The position numbers and the translations under genes were made by a program. Positions 7,271 to 14,475 of a stretch of DNA of 20,595 nt are shown piece after piece. The DNA lies in NCBI GenBank assembly GCA_900757505.1, contig CAAEOE010000081.1, positions 1 to 20,595 on the forward strand. The letters are read 5' to 3'. Each line of letters begins with the position of its first letter. Position 1 is the stretch's first letter. Source of the DNA: an uncultured Collinsella sp. Lineage in GTDB: Bacteria > Actinomycetota > Coriobacteriia > Coriobacteriales > Coriobacteriaceae. The notes beneath the pieces are model-generated. The model made no database searches. It was not told where the DNA came from and saw nothing but the letters and a program-made list of their open reading frames with translations.

Positions 7271-8386
7271 ATGGCCGAGCTGACGCCTCGCATGAAGGAG
7301 CTCGTTCAGCCCTACTTGACTGGAATCGAGTCCTACGATCCCAACTTTACGCCCACGCGCATCAACCTTTCGGCCAACGAGAACACCTATCCCGTGTCGG
7401 CTGGCGTGCGCAAGGCGGTCGACGCGGCACTCGCCGCCACGCCGCTCAACCGCTATCCCGACCCCATGTCCAACGATCTGCGCGACGAGCTTGCCGCTTG
7501 GCATGGCGTGGCACGCGAGAACATCTGCGTGGGCAACGGCGGCGACGAGCTGCTCTATAACTACCTGCTGGCATTTGGCGGCGCGGGACGGACCCTGCTC
7601 AACTGCCCGCCATGCTTTAGCGAGTATGCGTTCTTTGCGTCGCTCTGTCAGACCGAGGTGCGCGACGTGTGGCGCGATCCGGCGACCTTTGAGCTCGACC
7701 AGGCTGCCGTGCTTGCGGCAGCGCCCGAGTGCAACCTGGCGATTGTGACCTCGCCCAACAATCCCACGGGCGACGTGGCGCCGCTCGACTTTATCGTGGC
7801 TCTGTGCGATGCGTGTCCCGGCATGGTGATGGTCGACGAAGCCTACGTGGAGTTTGCTGACGATTCGTTTGGCGCGGCCACCACGGCGCAAGGGCTTATC
7901 GCCGAGCATTCCAACCTGGTGATTCTGCATACGCTGTCCAAGGCGTTTGGCGCCGCCGGCACGCGTCTGGGCTATGTGATCGCGGCCCCCGAGGTCATCG
8001 ACGTGTTCGCGGCGATTCGCCAGATCTATTCGGTCAACGTGCTGAGCCAGGCCGCCGCTCTTGCCTGCGTGCGTGCCCGCGATGCGTACGCGCCCGTGGT
8101 GGCGCAGGTCGCATCCGAGCGTGAGCGCGAGTTGGCCGCTCTGCGCGCGATGGCTGCCAAGGGCCTGCCCGTGGAGGCGTGGCCGAGCGCGGCGAACTTT
8201 GTGCTCGTGCGCACGCCGCATGCCACGCGCGTGCGTGAGCGTCTGCGCGATGAGTATTCGATTTTGGTGCGCGATTTTAGCTATGCGCCGGGGCTCGCGG
8301 ACTGCCTGCGCATTACCGTGGGTACGCTGCGGGAAAACGATGAGGTGCTGGCGGCGTTTGCCGCGCTGGTGAAGGAGGAGATGTAG
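7271..8386 (+). CDS. hisC: Histidinol-phosphate aminotransferase
   Basis: A 371-residue PLP-dependent aminotransferase of fold type I that converts imidazole acetol-phosphate to histidinol-phosphate using glutamate. The PLP lysine is Lys224 in TLSKAFGAAGTRLGY. SPNNPTG and VDEAYVEF are the standard cofactor-binding segments. The ATG at 7271 comes right after the hisD stop codon and gives the family's expected N-terminus. The hisB start follows immediately after the TAG, with a strong GAAGGAGGAG site inside the hisC end, so the two are tightly coupled. Confidence 0.97.
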   Translation: MAELTPRMKELVQPYLTGIESYDPNFTPTRINLSANENTYPVSAGVRKAVDAALAATPLNRYPDPMSNDLRDELAAWHGVARENICVGNGGDELLYNYLLAFGGAGRTLLNCPPCFSEYAFFASLCQTEVRDVWRDPATFELDQAAVLAAAPECNLAIVTSPNNPTGDVAPLDFIVALCDACPGMVMVDEAYVEFADDSFGAATTAQGLIAEHSNLVILHTLSKAFGAAGTRLGYVIAAPEVIDVFAAIRQIYSVNVLSQAAALACVRARDAYAPVVAQVASERERELAALRAMAAKGLPVEAWPSAANFVLVRTPHATRVRERLRDEYSILVRDFSYAPGLADCLRITVGTLRENDEVLAAFAALVKEEM

Positions 8387-8974
8387 ATGGGCCGTTATGC
8401 CGAGGTAACCCGTAAGACGGGCGAGACCGACATTGTCGTCAAGCTCGACCTGGATGGAACCGGTACGTGCGATATCTCGACCGGCGTGCCGTTTTTCGAC
8501 CACATGCTCAACGCCTTTGGCCGCCATGGTTTGTTTGATCTGACGGTGCACGCGGTGGGCGACGTGGAAGTCGACGCACACCACACCGTCGAGGATACGG
8601 GCATTGTGCTGGGCGAGGCGTTTTGCCAGGCGCTGGGCGACAAGGCGGGCATTACGCGCTTTGCCGACGCGGCGATCGCCATGGACGAGACGCTTGTGAT
8701 GGCTGCTGTGGATATCTCGGGTCGCGGGCAGGCCTACTGCGAGCTGCCCGTGCCGACTGAGCGCGTGGGCACCTTTGATACCGAGCTGGCCGTCGAGTTC
8801 TTCTACGCCTTCGCGCGCGACGCCAAGCTCACGCTGCACGTGCGCGAGCTGGCGGGTGGTAACTCACATCACATTATCGAGGCCGCCTTTAAGGCCGTGG
8901 GCCGCACGATGCGTCACGCCTGCGAGCTCGACCCCCGCGTGCAGGGCATCCCCAGCACCAAGGGCTCGCTGTAA
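8387..8974 (+). CDS. hisB: Imidazoleglycerol-phosphate dehydratase
   Basis: A 195-residue, single-function dehydratase. The two metal-binding motifs are present as HHTVEDTGI (about residues 65-73) and SHHIIEAAFKA (about residues 162-172), and the pattern FFDHMLNAFGRHG is diagnostic. It lacks the HAD phosphatase domain found in enterobacterial HisB. The histidinol-phosphate phosphatase step therefore needs another enzyme, and the PHP protein at the end of the operon fits. Confidence 0.97.
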   Translation: MGRYAEVTRKTGETDIVVKLDLDGTGTCDISTGVPFFDHMLNAFGRHGLFDLTVHAVGDVEVDAHHTVEDTGIVLGEAFCQALGDKAGITRFADAAIAMDETLVMAAVDISGRGQAYCELPVPTERVGTFDTELAVEFFYAFARDAKLTLHVRELAGGNSHHIIEAAFKAVGRTMRHACELDPRVQGIPSTKGSL

Positions 8975-8987
8975 CCGTCACAAGGGT

Positions 8988-9028
8988 AAAACCACCACAA
9001 AGGGGACAGGCACCTTTGTGGTGGTTTT
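8988..9028. repeat. Perfect 16-bp palindromic element between hisB and hisH
   Basis: AAAACCACCACAAAGG (8988-9003) and CCTTTGTGGTGGTTTT (9013-9028) are exact reverse complements separated by a 9-nt loop, GGACAGGCA. The element fills about half of the 78-nt gap. Its A and T ends are part of the stem, giving a symmetrical shape that could stop transcription from either side, though no free T-run follows. The GGGGACAG core recurs in other spacers of this window, suggesting a dispersed intergenic repeat. Confidence 0.8.
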
Positions 9029-9052
9029 GGACGAAGAGAAGGGGAGGGTCGC

Positions 9053-9778
9053 GTGGGCGAACCGAAGATCGTGGTGGTCGACTACCACAAGGGCAACTTG
9101 TCGAGCGTTGTGCGCGGGCTTGCACGTGCCGGTGCCGCCGCCTGTACGTCGGACGACCCGGAACAGATCCGCCGCGCCGACGGCCTGGTCATTCCGGGCG
9201 TGGGCGCGTTCTATGACGCGATCGCCTTTATGCGCCAGAGCGGCGAGGAGGCGGCCGTGCTCGACGCCGTTGCCGCTGGAACTCCTCTGCTCGGCATCTG
9301 CCTGGGCCTTCAGCTATTTTTTGAGCGCGGCAACGAGGGCTTGCCTGCGGACGAGGGCGCGGTCGCCGACGGCAACGCCTCCGAGCAGGCTGGCGGTCCT
9401 TGGGTCGATGGCCTGGGTATTATGCGCGGTTCGTGCACGCGCCTGGAGTCGAGCCGCCTCAAGGTGCCGCACGTGGGCTGGGATCAGGTGCGCATGACGC
9501 CCGCCGGTGCGGCCGATCCGCTGCTTACTGGTTTTGCCGAGGGTGCCAACATGTACTTCACCCACAGCTACGCGGTGGCCGACGATGCCGATGCCGCCGA
9601 CGTCTTGGCGCGCACGCACTATACGCGGAGCTTCCCGTGCATCGTACGTCACGGCAACGTGTGGGGCTGCCAGTTCCATCCCGAGAAATCCTCCGCGCTG
9701 GGTCAGCGCATTCTTAAGAATTTCGTCAACATCGTCGAGGAGGTTGGCCGATGGTCCTATTTCCCGCAATCGATCTGA
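9053..9778 (+). CDS. hisH: Imidazole glycerol phosphate synthase, glutaminase subunit
   Basis: A 241-residue class I glutamine amidotransferase that releases ammonia for HisF. The triad is Cys83 (GICLGLQ), His209 and Glu211 (FHPEKS). The start is GTG at 9053, supported by GAAGGGGAGG at 9037-9046 and by the family N-terminus KIVVVDYHKGN. It is about 40 residues longer than usual: an acidic Ala/Gly-rich insertion occupies about residues 96-117, and the C-terminal tail runs into hisA, overlapping it by 28 nt. Confidence 0.96.
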   Translation: MGEPKIVVVDYHKGNLSSVVRGLARAGAAACTSDDPEQIRRADGLVIPGVGAFYDAIAFMRQSGEEAAVLDAVAAGTPLLGICLGLQLFFERGNEGLPADEGAVADGNASEQAGGPWVDGLGIMRGSCTRLESSRLKVPHVGWDQVRMTPAGAADPLLTGFAEGANMYFTHSYAVADDADAADVLARTHYTRSFPCIVRHGNVWGCQFHPEKSSALGQRILKNFVNIVEEVGRWSYFPQSI

Positions 9779-10494
9779 TCGACGGCAAGGTCGTGCGCCT
9801 GGAGCGCGGCGATCGGAGCCGCTGCAAGGTATATTCCGACGACCCCGTGGCCGTCGCCCGCTCGTTTGCCGAGCAGGGCGCAAGCTGGGTGCACGTCGTC
9901 GACCTGTCCGCTGCCTTTGGCGAGGACGAGGACGTATGTGCCGCCAACTCGGCGGCGATTAAGGCCATCTGCGGCGTCGACGGTCTGTCTGTGGACGTGG
10001 GCGGCGGTGTTCGCTCGCTCGCGCGCATCGACGAGCTGGCAGGCTATGGTGCTCGCCGCATTGCGCTGGGCACCGTGCTCGTGACCGAGCCGGGTTTTGC
10101 TGAGGTGGCAGCCCAAGGTTTTGGCGAGCTGCTGGTGGCTGACATTGCCGCACGCGATGGCCAGGTCAAGGTAAACGGCTGGCGCGACGGCGCGGGCGTG
10201 GCGCTCGACGATGCCGTGGCGCAGCTTACCGAGCTGGGCTTTAAGCATCTGGTGTATACCGACATCGCGCGTGATGGCATGCAGACGGGCATCGACGTGG
10301 CGGCGTATCGCCATGTTGCCAAGGTCGCGGGCTTTCCTGTCGTGGCTTCGGGCGGCATCTCTACGCTCGATGACATTCGCGCGCTGGCTGCGGTGGGTGA
10401 GGATGCCATCGAGGGTGCCATTACCGGCCGTGCGCTCTACGAGGGCAACTTTACGCTGGCCCAGGCACTGGCCGCCGCCCGAGGGGAGGAGTAG
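9751..10494 (+). CDS. hisA: ProFAR isomerase (HisA)
   Basis: A 247-residue TIM barrel that isomerises ProFAR to PRFAR. The first catalytic Asp is Asp8 in FPAIDLIDG, and the phosphate-binding segments VDVGGGVRS, YTDIARDGM and VASGGIS are present. The second catalytic Asp normally sits in a pattern like LDxR; here the segment reads LVADIAARDG, with Asp131 displaced relative to the family and to the HisF of this operon (AIDAKR). The ATG at 9751 follows GAGGAGGT inside hisH. Assignment is firm; the active-site detail is worth checking. Confidence 0.95.
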   Translation: MVLFPAIDLIDGKVVRLERGDRSRCKVYSDDPVAVARSFAEQGASWVHVVDLSAAFGEDEDVCAANSAAIKAICGVDGLSVDVGGGVRSLARIDELAGYGARRIALGTVLVTEPGFAEVAAQGFGELLVADIAARDGQVKVNGWRDGAGVALDDAVAQLTELGFKHLVYTDIARDGMQTGIDVAAYRHVAKVAGFPVVASGGISTLDDIRALAAVGEDAIEGAITGRALYEGNFTLAQALAAARGEE

Positions 10495-10497
10495 CCC

Positions 10498-11280
10498 ATG
10501 CTTACCAAACGCGTGATTCCCTGTCTGGACGTCAAGGACGGCCGTGTGGTCAAGGGCGTCAACTTTGTGAGCTTGCGCGATGCGGGCGATCCGGTGGAGT
10601 TGGCGCGCGCCTACGACTGCGAGGGCGCGGACGAGGTCGTCTTCCTGGACATTACCGCCACGAGCGATAACCGCGCGACGACCATCGAGATGGCGGCGCA
10701 TGCGGCCGAGGAGCTGGCCATTCCCTATACCGTGGGCGGCGGATTTCGTGACCTGGCGGGCATGCGCACCATGGTTGCCGCCGGTGCCGACAAGGTGTCG
10801 CTCAACTCGGCGGCCGTGCGCGACCCGTCGTTGATTAGCCAGGCTGCCGCGGCGTTTGGCAGCCAGGCCGTGGTCGTGGCGATTGATGCCAAGCGTGTGG
10901 GCCTGCCCGGCGAGCCGGGTGCCGATAGGTGGGAGGTCTTCACGGCGGGCGGCCGCAACGCCACGGGTATCGACGCGGTGGCGTGGGCCGAGGAAGCGGC
11001 TCGTCGCGGCGCCGGCGAGATCTTGCTGACCAGTATGGATCGCGACGGCACCAAGGCCGGCTTTGACCTGGCGCTCACCCGCGCCGTGGCGCGCGCGGTG
11101 CCGATTCCCGTCATCGCGAGCGGCGGCGTGGGTACGCTCGAGCATTTTGCCGAGGGCGTGATCGAGGGCGAGGCCGATGCCGTGCTGGCGGCGAGCGTCT
11201 TTCACTTTGGAACCTTCAGCATTCGCGAAGTCAAAGAGTATATGGCCTCTCAAGGTATTCCTGTGAGGTTGGACTTCTAA
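10498..11280 (+). CDS. hisF: Imidazole glycerol phosphate synthase, cyclase subunit
   Basis: A 260-residue TIM barrel that uses ammonia from HisH to form imidazole glycerol phosphate and AICAR. Catalytic Asp11 (PCLDVKDG) and Asp130 (VAIDAKR) are both present. LLTSMDRDGT and ASGGVGT are phosphate-binding segments. GGGGAGGAG at the end of hisA serves as ribosome-binding site. The stop codon overlaps an ATG (TAATG) that opens a frame running into hisI. Confidence 0.97.
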   Translation: MLTKRVIPCLDVKDGRVVKGVNFVSLRDAGDPVELARAYDCEGADEVVFLDITATSDNRATTIEMAAHAAEELAIPYTVGGGFRDLAGMRTMVAAGADKVSLNSAAVRDPSLISQAAAAFGSQAVVVAIDAKRVGLPGEPGADRWEVFTAGGRNATGIDAVAWAEEAARRGAGEILLTSMDRDGTKAGFDLALTRAVARAVPIPVIASGGVGTLEHFAEGVIEGEADAVLAASVFHFGTFSIREVKEYMASQGIPVRLDF

Positions 11281-11289
11281 TGCTGCGGC

Positions 11290-11384
11290 TTGCCCAGGCA
11301 CCCGACCTTCCGGCTCCAACCCTCCTCGCGTACTTAAGTACGCGTCGTCGGGCTTGTCGCTCGGAATCTCGGGCACCTGGACAA
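11290..11384. repeat. 95-nt inverted-repeat element with an 18-bp palindromic centre, between hisF and hisI
   Basis: The centre CGCGTACTTAAGTACGCG (11327-11344) is a perfect 18-nt palindrome. Outer arms TTGCCCAGGCACCCGA (11290-11305) and TCGGGCACCTGGACAA (11369-11384) pair at 13 of 16 positions. The element fills most of a 149-nt gap in an operon where other gaps are much shorter, so it may be an inserted repeat. It contains no stop codon in the hisI frame. Confidence 0.7.
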
Positions 11385-11429
11385 CCCTCGCCGACCTGTG
11401 GGGTTTACGGTAATTACTTGGGAGAAATG

Positions 11430-11759
11430 ATGACTGAGGTAATAGAAGCGTCTGATCTTACGTACGACGCTCGCGGGCTGATTCCTTGTGTTGTTCAGCA
11501 GTATGACACTGGCGAGGTGCTTATGGTTGCCTGGATGAATGAGGAATCGGTGGGGCTGACGCTTAAGACCGGTACCACGTGGTTTTGGAGCCGCAGTCGC
11601 CAGGAGCTCTGGAACAAGGGTGCGACGAGCGGCAATATGCAAGAGGTCAAGGAGCTCTGGGCCGACTGCGATAGCGATACGCTGCTGGTCAAGGTCGACT
11701 CGCCGGGTCCGGCCTGCCATACCGGCAACCGTACCTGCTTCTTTAAGAAACTCGCGTAG
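11430..11759 (+). CDS. hisI: Phosphoribosyl-AMP cyclohydrolase
   Basis: A 109-residue metal enzyme that opens the adenine ring of phosphoribosyl-AMP, the third step. Family signatures are visible: WFWSRSRQELWNKGATSGN, DCDSDTLLV and GPACHTGNRTCF, which contain the metal-binding Asp and Cys residues. Here HisI and HisE are separate proteins, not the fused enterobacterial form. The ATG at 11430 is 5 nt from GGGAG and fits family length; an adjacent in-frame ATG lies at 11427. The frame is also open back to an ATG at 11280 that overlaps the hisF stop, which would add 50 residues encoded by the repeat element. Confidence 0.95.
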   Translation: MTEVIEASDLTYDARGLIPCVVQQYDTGEVLMVAWMNEESVGLTLKTGTTWFWSRSRQELWNKGATSGNMQEVKELWADCDSDTLLVKVDSPGPACHTGNRTCFFKKLA

Positions 11760-11804
11760 GGCGGGCGCTCGATTAGACGCTCGGCCACCAGAAAGGATTG
11801 AACT

Positions 11805-12122
11805 ATGGGTGTGCGCACCGCAAACGTTCAGGATGGAAATATCGGAGAGACGCTGACAGGTCTGGCCGAGGTGATTCACGGTCGTCGTGATGCATCGCCG
11901 CAGGAAAGCTATACCGCGCGTCTGCTGACCGACGTCGAGGATGAGCTGCTCAAGAAGCTTGCCGAGGAGTCGAGCGAGGTGATCATGGCCTGCAAGGATA
12001 ACGATCACGATCACATCCGCTACGAGGCCGGCGACCTGATCTACCACCTGCTCGTAACCCTTGAGCGCTACGGTATCACCCTCGACGAGCTTGCCGGCGA
12101 ACTCAACGCCCGCCGTCACTAG
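11805..12122 (+). CDS. hisE: Phosphoribosyl-ATP pyrophosphatase
   Basis: A 105-residue protein of the MazG-like all-alpha fold. It removes pyrophosphate from phosphoribosyl-ATP, the second pathway step. The conserved run KKLAEESSEVIMA with a later EAGDLIYHLLV gives the ExxE...ExxD metal site. AAAGGA at 11792-11797 precedes the ATG. It is the last gene of the operon. Confidence 0.96.
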   Translation: MGVRTANVQDGNIGETLTGLAEVIHGRRDASPQESYTARLLTDVEDELLKKLAEESSEVIMACKDNDHDHIRYEAGDLIYHLLVTLERYGITLDELAGELNARRH

Positions 12123-12150
12123 TCATTGGGGACGTTCTTAAACGACTAGT
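12118..12150. repeat. Inverted repeat at the convergent hisE/hisJ junction
   Basis: ACTAGTC (12118-12124) and GACTAGT (12144-12150) are exact reverse complements enclosing a 19-nt loop that contains GGGGACGTTCTTAA. The left arm overlaps the hisE stop codon and the right arm touches the hisJ stop. With no T-run it is a weak bidirectional terminator candidate, or another member of the GGGGAC repeat group. Confidence 0.5.
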
Positions 12151-13061
12151 TAGGCGAGGGGTGTGGATTCCCATTCGCCGGTGGGGTGGGGGACGTCGAA
12201 GGTTCGGTAGCCACAGTCGTAGGCGTGTGCCTGGGTCTCACGGATGTTCCAGCAAATGTCGCAGGCGCGGTGTGCGTCCGAGCCAAAAGTGATCGGCACC
12301 TCGGCGTGGGCGAAGCAACGCAACAACCCGGTCGTGGGATAGTAGTCGTCGAGTCCCTTGCGCGGCGCAGCGGTCGAGACCTCAACGCGGCGGCCCGCGT
12401 CGTGTGCACACTCTGCCATCTGCCCCCAGAACGGCGCGGGGTCAAAGTCGGGCGCAAAGCCCTCTTTCGAAAAGCGCATGACCAGGTCGGGGTGAGCCAT
12501 TACATCAAAGTTGAGCGGGCTCTCGCAGGCGCGGCACCAGTCGTCGACGTAGCGCTCCCACACGCCGCGTACCCCCAGGTTTTCCCAAACGTGCAGGTTG
12601 GTGTCATCGTCGATCCAGCCGCAGCGCGAATCGGGCGTATCGGGACGAGCGACGTCCTCTGTCCCCGCCGTGCCCGCAGCACCTGCCGCAATATCGCCTG
12701 GGTTACCAATCCAATGCACGCTGCCCAGGCGCACGACGGCGCCTCGGGACCAGCGCTCGACCAAAGGCTCGCAGCCCTCGTACCAATCGCATTCAAAGCC
12801 ATAGATAAGCTCGAGCTCCGGCGCGATCTGCGCGGCAAGCTTGCGAGCATCCTCAAAAGCCAGACGATGTGCCGGCAGGTCGCCCTCAGTAACCTGCACT
12901 TCGCAGTTGGCATCCATGCTGGCGGGCAGGGTGAGATGGTCGGTTGAGACCATGACGCGGCAGCTGGCCGCAGCAGCGGCGCGAACGTTGTCCTCAAACG
13001 AGGCGTGCCCGTCCGAGAACGAGGTGTGGGTATGGCAATCGACCAGCGGGCAAGCAGACAT
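12150..13061 (-). CDS. hisJ: PHP-domain histidinol-phosphate phosphatase (HisJ/HisK type)
   Basis: A 303-residue PHP-family metal phosphatase. The metal-binding motifs appear in order: DCHTHTSFSDGH (His10, His12), VSTDHL, GFECDWYEG, GSVHWIG, DVMAHPDLV and FGSDAHR. This pattern is that of the B. subtilis-type histidinol phosphatase, which dephosphorylates histidinol-phosphate before HisD. The start at 13061 is preceded on the minus strand by AAAGGAG. A longer frame starting at 13127 lacks a ribosome-binding site. It faces the his operon end-to-end, 27 nt away, and supplies the one activity the operon lacks. A TACAAT box (13094-13099, minus) could be its -10. Some PHP proteins have other substrates, so specificity is inferred. 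Confidence 0.88.
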   Translation of the reverse strand: MSACPLVDCHTHTSFSDGHASFEDNVRAAAAASCRVMVSTDHLTLPASMDANCEVQVTEGDLPAHRLAFEDARKLAAQIAPELELIYGFECDWYEGCEPLVERWSRGAVVRLGSVHWIGNPGDIAAGAAGTAGTEDVARPDTPDSRCGWIDDDTNLHVWENLGVRGVWERYVDDWCRACESPLNFDVMAHPDLVMRFSKEGFAPDFDPAPFWGQMAECAHDAGRRVEVSTAAPRKGLDDYYPTTGLLRCFAHAEVPITFGSDAHRACDICWNIRETQAHAYDCGYRTFDVPHPTGEWESTPLA

Positions 13062-13378
13062 GGCGACTCCTTTGCATTCGGCAAATCCGCTCCATTGTAA
13101 TAGCGCAACTCTCAAAACGCCGGGCACGTCGGGGGTCGAAATCGATTGGAAAGGCTGCGCGGCGCGCGGTGCGGCCCCACTGCTCTCAAAACGCGTACGT
13201 CAGCCTCCAAAACCGACAAAAAATGACATGTTTGGAGGCTGACGTACACGTTTGGATAGGGGCGAGGGCGGCGACGGACGAAAGTCGCACCTATCTCATG
13301 ACGCCGCCCCTGCGCCGCTCGCGATGTGCTAGCGTTTGGGTGAACAAAACGAGCCCGTGCGGAAAGGATCCGGACCGT
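13062..13378. other. Divergent intergenic region between hisJ and the larC-like gene
   Basis: This 317-nt gap holds the starts of two divergent genes. It contains a 12-nt direct repeat CTCTCAAAACGC at 13109-13120 and 13183-13194. A long palindrome follows directly on the second copy. TGCTAGCGT near 13328 resembles an extended -10 for the larC-like gene. No protein-coding frame in it looks real. Confidence 0.6.
13195..13247. repeat. Long palindromic element with 17-bp perfect arms
   Basis: GTACGTCAGCCTCCAAA (13195-13211) and TTTGGAGGCTGACGTAC (13231-13247) are exact reverse complements around a 19-nt A-rich loop. There is no T-run on either strand. Its position between divergent genes makes a terminator unlikely; a regulatory site or a mobile repeat fits better. 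Confidence 0.8.
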
Positions 13379-13864
13379 ATGCAACGTGGAAGTACATCTC
13401 CGCTGTCCCGCGAGACCGATGCGCCCGAGACCATCGTCAAGCTGGAGTGCGATATCGACGATGCGTCGCCCGAGGTGCTCGCCTATGCTGCCGACCGCCT
13501 GCGCGAGGCCGGCGCCCGCGAGGTGCACTGGCTACCCCTCTACTGCAAAAAGGGTCGCCCCGGATGGCAGTTGCAGGTGATCTGCTCGCACGAGGATATC
13601 GAGCGCCTACAGACGATTATCTTTTTGGAGACCACGACCAACGCCGTTCGTCGCCAGGTGATGGAACGCGTTTGCCTGCCGCGTCGCTTTGAGCAGGTCG
13701 CAACGCCCTGGGGCGAGGTGTCCGTTAAGGTGGCAACCCTGCCCGACGGCAGCGAGCGCGCGGCGCCCGAGTACGAGGACTGCGCCCGCCTTGCCCGCGA
13801 GCACGGTGTGCCGCTCCGGCGCGTGATGCAGGTGGCCCAGAGCGCGGCACTGCGATTTGAATAA
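13379..13864 (+). CDS. larC: LarC C-terminal domain protein (nickel-cofactor cyclometallase domain), stand-alone
   Basis: A 161-residue protein matching only the C-terminal half of LarC (DUF111/LarC2). Family blocks are DDASPEVLAYAADRLREAGA, KKGRPGWQLQVIC, FLETTTNAVRRQ, TPWGEVSVKVA and PEYEDCARLAREHGVPL. LarC inserts nickel into the pincer cofactor of lactate racemase; full-length LarC is about 400 residues. In Lactobacillus plantarum the two halves are in different frames and joined by frameshifting, but no N-terminal half is visible upstream here. The ATG at 13379 has GGAAAGGA at 13361-13368. Whether this free domain works with a distant LarC1 or alone is unknown. Known family, unknown role in this setting. 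Confidence 0.85.
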   Translation: MQRGSTSPLSRETDAPETIVKLECDIDDASPEVLAYAADRLREAGAREVHWLPLYCKKGRPGWQLQVICSHEDIERLQTIIFLETTTNAVRRQVMERVCLPRRFEQVATPWGEVSVKVATLPDGSERAAPEYEDCARLAREHGVPLRRVMQVAQSAALRFE

Positions 13865-13924
13865 CGCGGCTGGTGGCGACATCCTGCGCCTAGCCATATC
13901 AACCCCATTCGAAAGGATCTCCCC

Positions 13925-14473
13925 ATGAAATACCTCATCGCTTCCGACATCCACGGCTCGGCATATTGGACCGAGCGCCTCTGCGCTGCCATCGAATCCG
14001 AGCAGCCCGACCGTATCGTCCTGCTGGGCGACCTGCTCTACCACGGCCCGCGCAACGACCTGCCGCGCGACTACGCCCCCAAGCGCGTGATTCCGCTGCT
14101 CAACACTCTGGCCGACCGCATCATCGCGGTACGCGGCAACTGCGACGCCGAGGTCGACCAGATGGTGCTCGATTTCCCCGTCATGGCCGACTACGCCACG
14201 TTGTTTGACGAGACCGGCCGTGAACTGTTCCTGACGCACGGCCACGTTTTTGGCGCCGGTATGCACAACAGCGTCGACCACGCGCCCGCGCTGCCCGAGG
14301 GTTCCGCGCTCGTCTACGGCCATACGCACATCAAGGTTAACGAGGAGGGCGCCGCGCACCCGGGCCTGTGGCTCTTCAACCCCGGCAGCGTGAGCATTCC
14401 CAAGGACGGCACGCACAGCTACGGCATCTACGAGAACGGCGCGTTCCGCCACGTGATCCTGGAGGAGGACTAA
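13925..14473 (+). CDS. yfcE: YfcE-type metallophosphoesterase
   Basis: A 182-residue calcineurin-like phosphodiesterase of the YfcE/MJ0936 class. Metal-binding motifs are SDIHGS (Asp8, His10), GDLLYHGP, RGNCD, THGHVFG and YGHTHI, all in the usual order and spacing. Such enzymes hydrolyse model phosphodiesters and their cell substrate is not settled. GAAAGGA precedes the ATG. It starts 60 nt after the larC-like gene, and mazG begins 2 nt after its stop codon. Confidence 0.94.
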   Translation: MKYLIASDIHGSAYWTERLCAAIESEQPDRIVLLGDLLYHGPRNDLPRDYAPKRVIPLLNTLADRIIAVRGNCDAEVDQMVLDFPVMADYATLFDETGRELFLTHGHVFGAGMHNSVDHAPALPEGSALVYGHTHIKVNEEGAAHPGLWLFNPGSVSIPKDGTHSYGIYENGAFRHVILEED

Positions 14474-14475
14474 CC

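Noticed and set aside
8988..9028. Standard intrinsic terminator ending the his operon after hisB
   Set aside because: The T stretch belongs to the stem and no free T-run follows; pathway genes continue right after it in the same direction.
11280..11429. Longer HisI starting at 11280 as the annotated start
   Set aside because: The extension is encoded by a repeat element, has no family similarity, and the start at 11430 has a good ribosome-binding site and gives family length.
13169..13378. N-terminal extension of the larC-like protein as a LarC N-terminal half
   Set aside because: The translated extension has no LarC features and comes from the palindrome and spacer sequence.
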